Assembly: GCA_035578175.1 (NCBI GenBank)
Contig: JAQMRL010000006.1
Span: forward strand, 68,516,001 to 68,580,000
DNA from: Catonia carolina
Taxonomy: Eukaryota; Arthropoda; Insecta; Hemiptera; Achilidae
Length of the DNA: 64,000 bases
Reading direction: 5' to 3'
Below the pieces are notes generated by a model. That model made no database searches. It saw only the letters and a program-made list of their open reading frames with translations, and had not been told where the DNA came from. A program made the translations under genes and the position numbers. Positions 11,063-20,349 of this stretch are shown here, one piece after another. Position 1 is the first letter of the stretch. Each line of letters begins with the position of its first letter.

Positions 11063-11351
11063 GTGAAGTAATGTGCATTTTACAGCAAAAGGGTGTATAA
11101 CCAAATCTGTAGGGAATTAAAAGATTTTCAACTATTATATAGAACATTTTTCTCTACAGAACCTGGTTTAGCGTCAAAGAGTGATTTTCCGTATGATTAA
11201 GCGAAACTGAGGTCCATTTTCATTTTGCATTATTAACTCATGATTAAAATGTTATGTTTTTTGAGGTTAATTTTTGTTTATTTCTAATTTTAGGTTATAT
11301 TGGTCATTTTTGCATTGACAAGAGAAAAATGTGTGAGTGTTTCACACCAGA
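10860..11351 (+). mobile_element. H element, internally deleted copy
   Basis: The left end ACTTTCACATACCC and following AATGAATATACAGGGAAGG correspond to the H terminus with its hairpin. The core is a (GT)n run, and the right end TTGCATTGACAAGAGAAAAATG to TTCACACCAGA matches the other terminus. About half of the usual interior is missing between the microsatellite and the distal part. Confidence 0.75.
10987..11059. repeat. (CG)n(GT)n microsatellite in H core
   Basis: A short GCGCGC run is followed by a long uninterrupted GT repeat, at the same place as in other H copies. Confidence 0.9.
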
Positions 11352-11384
11352 TTTTTAGTTCTCTTCAAAATTATGTTAGCTCTG

Positions 11385-11740
11385 TTTCCACTGAAATTCT
11401 TTACAAGCCTGTGCTTTTGTAGTAAAAAATTTTTATTTGTACCTACATTGTGGCTTTAATATGCATTTTATTGCAAAAGTGTTTTTAGTTAGTCTTCTGC
11501 TCTTAAATGCTTCAGTCATATAAGTGGGCTGACCCTGTGATAAGAAACTACTTTTCGTGCCACTACAACTGACAGATCGAGTGCCAATAACTTATGACTC
11601 CACTTACCTGTTATGGTCATTCACTTATGATTAAAATTGCGTTATGGTTTTCATAATACACTGTTTACTCGTGTTTAACATAGGTTTTATTTTTATTATT
11701 TACATCGGCAAGAGAAAATCATGTGAGTGGTTCTCACCAG
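11385..11740 (+). mobile_element. H element fragment interrupted by SINE-A piece
   Basis: The segment 11388-11500 matches the middle of H (CTGAAATTCTTTACAAGCCTG, GGCTTTAATATGCATTTTA), then about 120 bp of SINE-A intervenes, and H resumes at 11626 with CACTTATGATTAAAAT, ending in GGCAAGAGAAAATCATG and TTCTCACCAGA at about 11740. Confidence 0.65.
11503..11625 (-). repeat. SINE-A fragment inside H copy
   Basis: It contains the 5' quarter of SINE-A in antisense: TTCTGCTCTTAAATGCTTCAG, GTGATAAGAAAC and CCACTTACCTGTTATGG. It is truncated compared with the 393-bp unit. Confidence 0.7.
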
Positions 11741-12505
11741 ACTTTTATCTTCATAAGCTACGGACTACCTTATTTTAATTTTCAGATTTATTAGTATTAA
11801 TAAAAATAAAATAAGTATCAGATATTTCAACCGATGATAAAATGGTAATCCGTCCAATAATTTTACAAATTTAAACCAACAATATAAAATTGCAGAAGTT
11901 ATTGTACAAAGATAAATAAAATTTATTTTTAATATTTACACAAATATATTGATTGATAACATTGCCATAAAAACTTTTTATTATGAAAAATTATTGATAT
12001 GAACTTTTTATATATGTGAAAATAAAATAAATAACATTTAAAATATTAGGGTATGTAATAATTATATTTTATAAAAATGTTATTCAAATATAACTGTGTC
12101 AAATATATAAATTTATAAAAAAGGTCGTTCATTAATGTGTAGTTGTCAATTTCAGAGTTTTTTTTCCAAATCGATCAGTTTGCGTTTCTTTTATTTGCTA
12201 AATATAAGTGTGTAATAAAATTTGTGGATGTGTAAATATCGATAAGCGGGTTTTCGTGGGTTTTTATGAAACTGATATATGAAATAAACACGGTAAATAC
12301 ATTTTGAAATATGAAGCCGAATTTATTTATATTCGCATAACATATACAATCAAATAATATAGAAACAAAAAGTATAAATTCACGTGTAAAAAGATATATT
12401 TTTATTTAAAAATATATTTCAAATGTTTATATTTATTTTTACAGTTAAACAATTAAAAGGGAAATCTATTTATTGTTTTTCAGTAGGATATCAATAATCA
12501 AAAAT
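11741..12505. other. Very AT-rich spacer, no recognised feature
   Basis: No coding or repeat-family match can be supported. Composition is extremely AT-rich with runs of ATTTATAAAA type. Confidence 0.45.
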
Positions 12506-12516
12506 AAAGTTTTTTA

Positions 12517-12723
12517 GCCGGCCGCATTGGCGCAGTTGGTAACGTGCTCGCCTTTCATCATGCGGTCCTGGGTTCGAATCCCACTCAGGCATGGCATATT
12601 TTCATACGTTACAAAAAATCATTTCATCCTACATCGCATAAAGTTCCACCCCAACGTCGTCGCTAATGACCATTGCAGTTGATGCGACGTTAAATAAATA
12701 AATAAAAATAAATAAATAAAAAA
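12517..12723 (+). mobile_element. SINE-C, tRNA-derived SINE, 207 bp
   Basis: The element is flanked by the 11-bp direct repeat AAAGTTTTTTA (12506-12516 and 12724-12734). Its head contains an A-box-like TTGGCGCAGTTGGTAACG and a perfect B box GGTTCGAATCC about 40 bp later, then a ~100 bp body (CGACGTTAAATAAATAAAT) and an A-rich tail. The 5' and 3' acceptor strands do not pair as in a functional tRNA, so this is a SINE, not a tRNA gene. Transcription would be by RNA polymerase III from the internal promoter, by family knowledge. Confidence 0.85.
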
Positions 12724-12821
12724 AAAGTTTTTTAATCGTATACCAAACGAAATTTTACGTTTTCAGGAGTTATAATCGGATATTAAGTGAATAATAAAAT
12801 TTCTTTTAATATTAATTTAAT

Positions 12822-12930
12822 GAAAACAAATTGTAACAAAAGACGTGTACTCATAGAAGACAAAACTGTTTAACCGTTTACATTAATTATATTCCACTGC
12901 CTCACACCACTCAAAAACGCTGTTTAGAAT
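12822..12930 (+). pseudogene. J1 LINE ORF2 internal fragment
   Basis: This ~109 bp closely matches 22451-22555 of the J1 element: the part encoding ENKSQQMTFTLRR and the following TVYINN region, but with several substitutions and stops. It stands directly before a J1 3' end in the opposite orientation. Confidence 0.7.
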
Positions 12931-12941
12931 TACTTTTTTTG

Positions 12942-13288
12942 AAACTTTCAATTGAAATTAAGTATATGTTGTTATATTAATACAACAATTTCTAAATGTG
13001 AAGCTAATGTTTCAAAACTTGATTTACTTGAAGAAGCGTCCAGTCATCACCACAGTCCTACAGTTGGCCAAGAAGATCCCTTTACTAGAGGCGTTTTAAA
13101 CGTATGCGCTGAGTACCCGGTATCGCCCTAGTGTACATGTTTTGTATGAGAGGGTTGTGACATAATTCAATTTTGTCATGCGACGTCTTGTGTATTTATT
13201 TTGTGACATCATTTACGTATGGGATTTGTAAATCCTTGTGCAACATTAAGTTTGTGATGTAAAAGAGGCATTGTGTCATTTTCAGTTT
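12942..13288 (-). pseudogene. J1 LINE 3' end, antisense copy
   Basis: The reverse complement matches 22800-23148 of J1: the last coding region (LLGQ-like end, GCGATACCGGGTACTCAGCG in complement), the 3' UTR and the short A tail (TTTTTTTGAAACTTTCAATTG at the left edge). It is 5'-truncated. Its orientation relative to 12822-12930 indicates a rearranged or compound insertion. Confidence 0.75.
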
Positions 13289-13294
13289 GTACTG

Positions 13295-13430
13295 TGGGCC
13301 CGGCATACTGATAATTACGCTTCCATTCATTGAGGAAGGTAATGATAAACCTCCTCTTTCCTCTTCTACAGTAAAGCCTCTAGACGTTCAAACAAGCCTT
13401 TCGAATAATGACCTAAACAACACAACAATG
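13295..13430 (+). repeat. SINE-A 3' fragment
   Basis: It matches the 3' third of SINE-A in sense orientation, from GGGCCCGGCATACTGATAA through the AATGACCTAAACAACACAACAA tail. A 90-residue open frame crossing it is an accident of the repeat. Confidence 0.7.
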
Positions 13431-14890
13431 TTTCACTTCAATTTAAACAATAAAATTACTTTTTCGTGGTTTTTTCAGGTAGTTGCAGTACTTACACCAG
13501 GAAGTATATTCATAACTCAAACCTTAAAACGAAAAATTGAAGCAGAATTAATGATTTAAAATTAATATAAAAATATTAAACTAAATAGTTAAGAATTTTT
13601 TTACAAATAGTTAAACAAAAACTTTCAATAAATGTGTTAAAAATGTTCAAATAAATCTTGAAGAAGACAGCACTTAGCAGCGTTGCTTCCGTGTAATCTC
13701 AAAGTTAGAAAAGATAAAGGGTTTATTCTTTGGTCCTGACGACTTACAACTTTTCATAAATAATAAGAACATGTAGTTTTCGTTTTAAAATTGATTGGCG
13801 AGGTGAATGAAGGTGTGAAAGTAGAAAATGAAGATGTGATATGTAAAATAATGAAGGTGTGTTTAACTGATTTTAGATTAATGAGTGTTATTAAGATTAG
13901 GTTAATTGAGAAATTAGCGTTGATCATTCGTAATATAATTTTGTGTGTTTTACCTTGATAGAATGGTTAAAGATTTTTCATCTGGTGAACCCGAATGGAA
14001 GATCTAATGTTCTCGCCTTTTAAGTCTTTGATTACAGCCAAATGATTAGGATGAATGCCTAACTTGTTTAAATACTTTTTACTCCGACTGTTATTTTCTT
14101 CTCTTACCGTAGGTATGCCAAGGTCATGGTGAAGTTACTCCATTAAGCACATACTAAGTAATCTATTTAATTTACCTAATTGTATTTGTTAGTAGGTTTA
14201 GTTTAATAATTAATTGTAATTATTAATTTTGTCAATAAATAATTGTATTAGTCGATATACATCTGTTTATTATTTATAAACCCAAATCCCACATGAACCT
14301 AGGTTTAGGTTTTACTATATTAAGTACAAAATTATATAAAAATATGATGCGATTTGTTGAGAATAAAAAATGAACTTAATGAAATTTTTGAATAACATTT
14401 ATATTGAAAAATTGAATTAATAATTTATCAATAACCAGTATTAAAGAAATAAAAATTTGACAACTAAAAATAAAATTTTTACGTTCAGAAAGTATTAAAA
14501 TAGGACTAATCTAAGTTTTATAAAGCCAATAGTTTAAAATGAATTCATTCCTTGGACGTAAAGATATATGGAATAATCTATAATTTTATTTCATTTTTCT
14601 AAAGTTTTACGATTTTAATTAGTAATGAGTAATTCTAATTTCAGGGTAAACTGACAGTCGTTTCTAAGTTTTAAAATAAATTTTCTTAATAAAATTTTTA
14701 TTAAAATATCTTTACGTTGTCAAAATATTGAAACTGAAGTAATAAGAAAATTTAATTAATTCAGTAATTATAAAAAGTACTCCACTGGATAATTAATCAA
14801 TTATTTGTGTTAAAATTTAATTAAGTACGAGAATAATTTGAGAAACAGATATTTTAATGTTATGGATTTATTTCCATAAAAAGATCATTT
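13431..14890. other. AT-rich spacer, no recognised feature
   Basis: No supportable gene. A short stretch at about 13800-13860 with repeated GAAGGTGTG words may be a SINE-A remnant but is too weak to call. Confidence 0.4.
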
Positions 14891-14894
14891 TCCC

Positions 14895-15046
14895 ATAACA
14901 GGCAGGTAGAGTGTTAAATTATTTGCACTTGATCTGCTAGTTCCAGGGCTACAAAACATTGATCTGTGTCTTAACACGTGGTCAGCCAATGATATGACTG
15001 AAGAATTTAAGAACAGAAGAGGCAGAGGTAAACAAGACACTACTGT
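14895..15046 (+). repeat. SINE-A, 5' part (split by foldback element)
   Basis: In sense orientation it starts CCCATAACAGGCAGGTAGAG and runs to AACAAGACACTACTGT. The SINE-A resumes after the foldback at 17264. The bases adjoining both junctions (ACACTACTG left, AGTAGTCACTG right) look like an imperfect duplicated target within the SINE-A motif GACACTAGTCAGAG. Confidence 0.75.
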
Positions 15047-17263
15047 CGATTTCTTTATTATAGATTCCCGAGTTTGGAGCCTTGTTTCTTCAAAACCGCA
15101 AGTTCAATTTTAACATACTATACACCAAAATTTAGCTAATTTCAATTTTCGTTGTTACATGCTAGTTTCATATTTTAGCGTTTTTTTTTAATATTGCGAT
15201 ATCTGGATGAGAAGAAAAAAGAGCCAGTTTTTTTGTTGCTGCAACAGATCGGATACATTTAGAGGCTTATAACTCAAAAACCGCTCAAACGATTTATTTG
15301 AGATCTCGCCGGAATATAAACTTGTATGTTGCTATTATACGTACGAAATTTCAGATTTGTAGCAAATTTAAATTTTGAGTTACTAGTAAACTTCTGAACC
15401 CCTGTTAACTCCGTACCCCTCATTAATTCGGCAATTTCGAAAAGTAATTTTATTCAGTAGGCCTATAAAAAATAAATAGAAACTCATTAATATTATGGGA
15501 CAGTGATTGACCAGTTATTCGGTAGATTTTTTTTTAAATATTTAAATAATGGTAGATGCTGTGGGGGTTGGAAGAAGCTTAACCATGTTGCCACGTCTTT
15601 TAATCGGTTGTGTTCTTTTCTCTTCCTGCTAAAGTCGCCTTCCGACGTTATAATACAACTAGTAGTAGTTAACTATTGTAAGTAAATGATGAATGGGTAT
15701 TAACATTGCACTGTCATGTTTGTTATGCGTAAGCTGGAAGGACAGGTCCCAAATATGCTAATAAAAATAGGTAGTAGCTCTACCATGTTACAACGCGGCA
15801 ACACGGTTAAGCTTCTTCCACCCCACACAGCATCGACCATTATTTAAATATTTAAAACAATCTACCGAATAACTGCTCAATCGCTGTTCCATAATATTAA
15901 TGAATTTGTATTCCGTTTTCACCACTGAATAATGAGCGTTTACGGAGTTAAAATGGGTTCAGAACGTTGCTAATAACTCAAAATTTAAATTTGCTAAGAA
16001 TCTGAAATTTCGTACATATAATAACAACATACAAATTTATATTCTGGCGAAATCTCATATAAATCGGTCGCACAGTGTTTGAGTTATAAGCCTCTAAATG
16101 TATCCGATCTGTTACAGCAACAAAAAACCGGCTCTATTTTCTTCTCATCCAGATATCACAATATTAAAAATCTGGTGTGAAACACTCACACAACTTTCTC
16201 TTGCCAATGCAAATAATTAACAATAAACCTAACAATAGTATTAAAACATTAGAAATGAACAAAAACTAACCTCAAAAACATAACCTTATTTTAATCATGA
16301 GTGAATGACGCAAAATGAACTCAATTTGGCTTAAAAATACGGAAAATCACGCTTTCACGCTAAACTAGGCTCTGTAGAGAAAAATGCTCAAAACAAAAGT
16401 TGTAGATCTTTTAATTTTCTATAAATTTAATTATATACACTTTTGTCGTAAAATGCATACTAAGACCGAAATGTTAAAAAAATCGATTTTTCTCACGTTT
16501 TCGTGAGAAAAAAAACAGAAAATCGCAAATTACCGCTAAACTAAGCGTTATACAAAAAAATGTTTGAAACAGAAGCTGTAGGTTTTTAAATTCTCTACAA
16601 CGTTTATTATATAAGTTTTTGCGCTAAAATTTATATTAAAGCTGTAATCTTAAAAAAAACAACGTTTTTACGTGAAAACAGCCTCACCGAGAATTTCAGC
16701 AAACATGGCGCCTACTCTATCTTGTAGAGAATAAAAAATTGAGTAAAATAGGCGATTTTAAAAAAAATCGTAGGACCAGTTTTTGAGAAAATCGCAAAAA
16801 ACTGAAAAATTATACGAATAAACTACTACTTCCGGTTGACCGATTTTGATGAAAATGTTCGTGTCGCGTCCGGTAGTAATATGTAACTTAAGTTTCAAGT
16901 TTCAAGTTCGTACGATGTTCCGTTCTTGAGATATTCTGTTTACACACAGACACACACACACAGACACACACACACACAGACCAATCGCTAAAAACATGTT
17001 TTTGGGTTCAGGGGGTCTGAAAACGTATAGATCCGGTGAAAACTCGATTTCGAAAAATCGACATGAAAACAATACTTTCCTTCCTATATATTCATATAGG
17101 CAAGAGAAAGTAAAAAACGCTAAAAATATAAACCTTGCGTAAAATGTAAAACGCAGATTGAAATGAGCTAAATTTTGGTATTTAGTACGTTAAAATCGAA
17201 CTAGCAGTTTTGAAGAAACAAGGCTCCAAACTCCAAACTCGGGTATCTATAATAAAGAAATCG
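15047..17263. mobile_element. Foldback element with ~550-bp inverted arms, H inserted in one arm
   Basis: The left arm (15047 to about 15600) and right arm (about 15795-17263) are reverse complements, both starting CGATTTCTTTATTATAGAT at the outer ends. The short middle (about 15600-15795) differs. The right arm contains a complete H element at 16171-17111; without it the foldback is about 1.28 kb. No transposase frame is present. It inserted in a SINE-A copy. Large inverted arms with no coding are typical of Foldback/MULE-type non-autonomous elements; the superfamily is not settled. Confidence 0.8.
16171..17111 (-). mobile_element. H element, near-complete copy (941 bp) with known insertion site
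   Basis: In this orientation H begins TCTGGTGTGAAACACTCACA, has the 13-bp repeat ACTTTCTCTTGCC, a CA microsatellite at 16939-16978, and ends with the hairpin CCTATATATTCATATAGG plus CAAGAGAAAGT. The other foldback arm (15181-15195) shows the uninterrupted target, a poly-T/A run, so the borders are precise: insertion within the A-run without a TSD beyond the homopolymer. Absence of clear TSD, subterminal inverted repeats, microsatellite core and terminal hairpins are features reported for Helentron-associated elements such as DINE-1. No gene is inside. Confidence 0.8.
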
Positions 17264-17510
17264 CCAGTAGTCACTGTTATCTCCTTTACGAGTAATCAAT
17301 TGCATTTTGCAGCCAACTCTATGATGAATGAAGTGAGGTGAATGAAGGTGTCGTTTTTAGGGTGGAAAATAGGTGATTTTTAGAGGGGTTGGAATGCTGA
17401 TAGGCATACTTTTCCACTCAATGAGGAAGGCAATTGTAAACCAACTCACTCGTCGTTTTACTTAGTAACGCTAGAGATTTAAACCAGCCTTTCGGTTGAT
17501 GACCTAAACT
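17264..17510 (+). repeat. SINE-A, 3' part (split by foldback element)
   Basis: It continues the SINE-A interrupted at 15046, from AGTAGTCACTGTTATCTCC to GGTTGATGACCTAAAC, with a few substitutions. It carries the CCAGCCTTTCGG hairpin region near the 3' end. Confidence 0.75.
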
Positions 17511-17752
17511 GACATACTTAAATATAATAAATTTAGGGAACAAATGAGGGTCAGGAAAGCCATGGTGATTTCGGACGCTGAGAGACTGAGAAGATCCGAA
17601 ACATTGAAGAATTATTGGCGAAGAAGAGGAGAAGTACGGGAGCGACAACTGCGGGGGCGTTTTGGTGGAACATCTGAAAGAGCTAGACGTTGAAAGATTG
17701 AACTTAAGTGGTCCTTTGTGGCCGTAAAATAAAATAAAAAAAAAAATTAGCC
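17511..17752 (+). mobile_element. Unclassified retroposon tail with Arg-rich open frame
   Basis: An ATG at 17544 opens a 49-residue frame ending TGA at 17691-17693; it contains AERLRRSETLKNYWRRRGEV and is very rich in arginine and glutamate. The frame is also open upstream to 17511. It is followed by GTGGTCCTTTGTGGCCGTAAA and a long A-rich tail (about 17727-17747). A 3' coding end plus UTR plus A tail suggests the 3' terminus of a truncated LINE or a processed transcript, but I do not recognise the protein. It is placed exactly between two SINE-A copies. Confidence 0.4.
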
Positions 17753-18000
17753 CGTAACAGACAGGTGGAGTGTTAAATTATTTACACACGATCTGCTAGT
17801 TCCAGGATTACAAAATATTGTTCTGTTTATTATCATGTGGTCAGCCAAATATATGACTGACGAATTTAAGAACAGAAGATGTTGACGAGTAAAAGACTAT
17901 AGTCACAGTTATCTCCTATAGTAATAAATTTAATTATGAAGCCAGACCCTGTGGTGAGTGAAGGAAGGTGTCGTTTGTAGGGTGGAAAGTAGTGATGGGA
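17753..18000 (+). repeat. SINE-A, 3'-truncated copy
   Basis: It starts CCCGTAACAGACAGGTGGAG and matches SINE-A through GGTGTCGTTTGTAGGGTGGAAA, then stops. Loss of the 3' third is unusual for a retroposed unit, so later deletion is likely. Confidence 0.75.
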
Positions 18001-18223
18001 AATAAAAAGATTTTTTGATAAAGTGTTACTGAAAATAACAGCCTGCTCGATATAAAAAGCGCTTTGCTTGCGAGTCTATATGACATAATAGCTTTCTTTA
18101 ATAATAAAAATTGAAATTCTTATCATTAAGAGAGAAAAATATTGATTTTCAGGGCTATTCACGTTCTACATCGTTGTCGTAACAGTAGATATACACTTTA
18201 AACAAATTTTGTGCAGCTGCAAC

Positions 18224-18625
18224 ATGAAATTAACTGTCAACTATATCCTGGTGGAATGTCCTACCTTAAACACTAAACGGAGACAATTTAACTTAACGGA
18301 CAATTACAAAGATTGCGTTAATCACACACACTACACAAAAATACTAGACTTTATACAATTTTTAAATTTTCAAATACAATTTTAGTGCAAATAAAAATGT
18401 AATTCATATAAAATAATTTATATCTAATCATATTATAACTTTTAATTTATAATTTAAAAATCTAAGATTCAATTGTTAAGGGTAAATTCTGTTTAATTGT
18501 GAAATATTGTTGTAAACCTAAAGTGTACTGTTATAATCTTATGTTATGTAACTTGTGTTTTTCATGTAATGGGGTCGCTAAAAACTTAGAATGTTGATGC
18601 GACCATAATAAACTAATTGTAAAAA
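18224..18625 (+). pseudogene. LINE ORF2 C-terminal fragment with 3' UTR and A tail
   Basis: The frame 18224-18385 encodes 53 residues ending TAG, including MKLTVNYILVECPTLNTKRR and a final KILDFIQFLNF. The motif I-L-x-E-C-P followed by basic residues is the zinc-binding-like C-terminal segment of many non-LTR ORF2 proteins (I, R1, Outcast and related clades). A ~235 bp 3' UTR ends with AATAAACTAATTGTAAAAAAAA at about 18605-18627. Everything upstream is missing, as expected of a 5'-truncated copy. Clade unresolved. Confidence 0.6.
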
Positions 18626-19027
18626 AAATTGTGTAAAATCTTCGTATACCCTTATCCACTAGAAAGTAGAGTTTAAGCTTCAAAAGAGCATCCACTTTCA
18701 TTTTTTTTAATTAGAAGGAAACAGGGAACAGCTGATCTTAAAAATACTAATGCAGTGATATTTATATAGTAAATAACATTCATAAATTTCTTTCTGATTT
18801 TCTGTGAGAAACCATCGAAAATTAATTTCACAAGAAAAAAAAAGACTTTATTCTTATTGGGAAAGAGAAATTTATTTTAAAATAGGGTGAAGATAAATTA
18901 ATATCAGACACGGAAATTGTGCATATGTATGAGGTTATGTAAGTGTTTCTGTTTACATTGATTTTCTGTAATTACTTTTCATAAACTATTGTTATATGTA
19001 TAATAATCCTCCCTGTTTCCATTGACT
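18626..19027. other. Region upstream of J1 ORF1, possible 5' UTR
   Basis: No coding frame or repeat is recognised. Part may be the J1 5' UTR, but no TSD matching the 3' flank was found, so the J1 5' border is not fixed. Confidence 0.4.
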
Positions 19028-20349
19028 ATGGAGCAGGGAGTTATGGACAATCTCTTCAATCACGAAGAGAACTTGAAGGTGATCAACGCTCACCTGGATG
19101 TCGCACCTGAGACAACTGGTACGCAGAAAATGGCATGGACTAAGGTTATGTCTAGTAAAAAACGTCCGTTGGATACGGAAAAAAGTTTCGCTGACTCGGA
19201 ACTGCCTCCTTCTAAGTTTCGAGTCCCAACAACAAATAAATACGGACCTTTAGAAACGTTACAAGAAGACTCTTGCAAGCCTCCACCAATTTATTTAAAA
19301 AACGTAGAACTGCGCGACTACAAAAACTTAATATCTCAGTTGAAGAGTACAGTAACTGGCGAATTTGAATTTCAAGCGACCAACAACGACGGGGCGACGA
19401 TTTACCCAAAAACATCTGAAACATACCGTACTCTTGTACACCGATTGAGAGAATTGGGACGCAATTTTCATTCATATCAGCTACCCCACGAAAAAGCATA
19501 CAGAGTCGTGATACGCCTTTTGCATCCTAGTATCGATCCGTGTGACATCAAGGAATCGCTGGAACATCTCTCTTTTAAGGTAAGAAACGTTTTCAATGTT
19601 TTACAGGCTGGCACAAGAGTGCCCTTGCCATTATTTTTCGTTGATCTTGAGCCTGACAAAGATAACGAAAAAATATTTGATGTTAAATCCTTGTTAAGCA
19701 CACGCATTAAGGTTGAAGAGCCAAAAAAGAAAAGTGACGTAGTTCAGTGCAAAAGATGTCTACGATTTGGACACACCCGCTCGTACTATAACCATCTGTT
19801 CAGATGTGCACGCTGCAGCAACTCTCATCCAACAGCTGACTGTCCAAGAGGTGCCAATGAACCCCGAGTCTGCCTTCTTTGCAAAGGCAATCATTCGTCC
19901 ACGTACAAAGGATGTCAAACATATAAAGAACTGAGAGACAAAAGAAATGGTAATTTTGTTAAATATTCTGGTTTATAAATCTCATGTAATGTTGGAGCCT
20001 CCAGTCACTGTTACAGTCCCCGTGAGTACCTCGGTAAAGTCACATCATACACAGTCGACTCATACCAACACCGTCCCCCTCTCTCTTGACCCGAGACTGA
20101 ATTCACGGTCATACGCTCAGATGGCTGCTGAGATGGTCATCTCAGTTATTTTAGCCCTCTCAGCAGCCTCAGTCTTCCATGACATTCTCAACTCTTTCAT
20201 CAACAGATCCCTTAACGACTCAGAATCCTTATGATCATTTTACAGCCACTCTTAACACATTTTTTACACGCTTTCAGGACCTTTTGACACCTCTCATTAC
20301 TACGCTTAATATGGTCGTTAACAAGTTGCTAAGTCATATCAATGGCTGA
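19028..20349 (+). pseudogene. J1 ORF1 (gag-like, zinc-knuckle protein), frameshifted
   Basis: The first ATG at 19028 opens 316 residues ending TAA at 19976-19978; an in-frame TTG lies two codons upstream. ORF1 proteins of jockey elements bind LINE RNA. Near the C-terminus of the open part are cysteine-histidine clusters: CKRCLRFGHT, CARCSNSHPTADCPR and CLLCKGNHSSTYKGC, i.e. gag-type CCHC knuckles in tandem. An acidic/basic N-terminal half precedes them. After the TAA the protein continues in other frames: SYAQMAAEM in the frame of 19947-20234, then NPYDHFTATLNTFFTRF, ending with a TGA at 20347-20349 that overlaps the ORF2 start at 20342. Two frameshifts are therefore needed, between about 19940-19980 and 20120-20225. 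It is inactive. Confidence 0.8.

Noticed and set aside
12517..12600. tRNA gene
   Set aside because: A and B boxes are good, but the acceptor strands do not pair, an A-tailed body follows and an 11-bp TSD surrounds it: SINE-C.
18001..18223. Possible extension of the LINE fragment upstream of 18224
   Set aside because: No recognisable ORF2 residues could be read in any frame.
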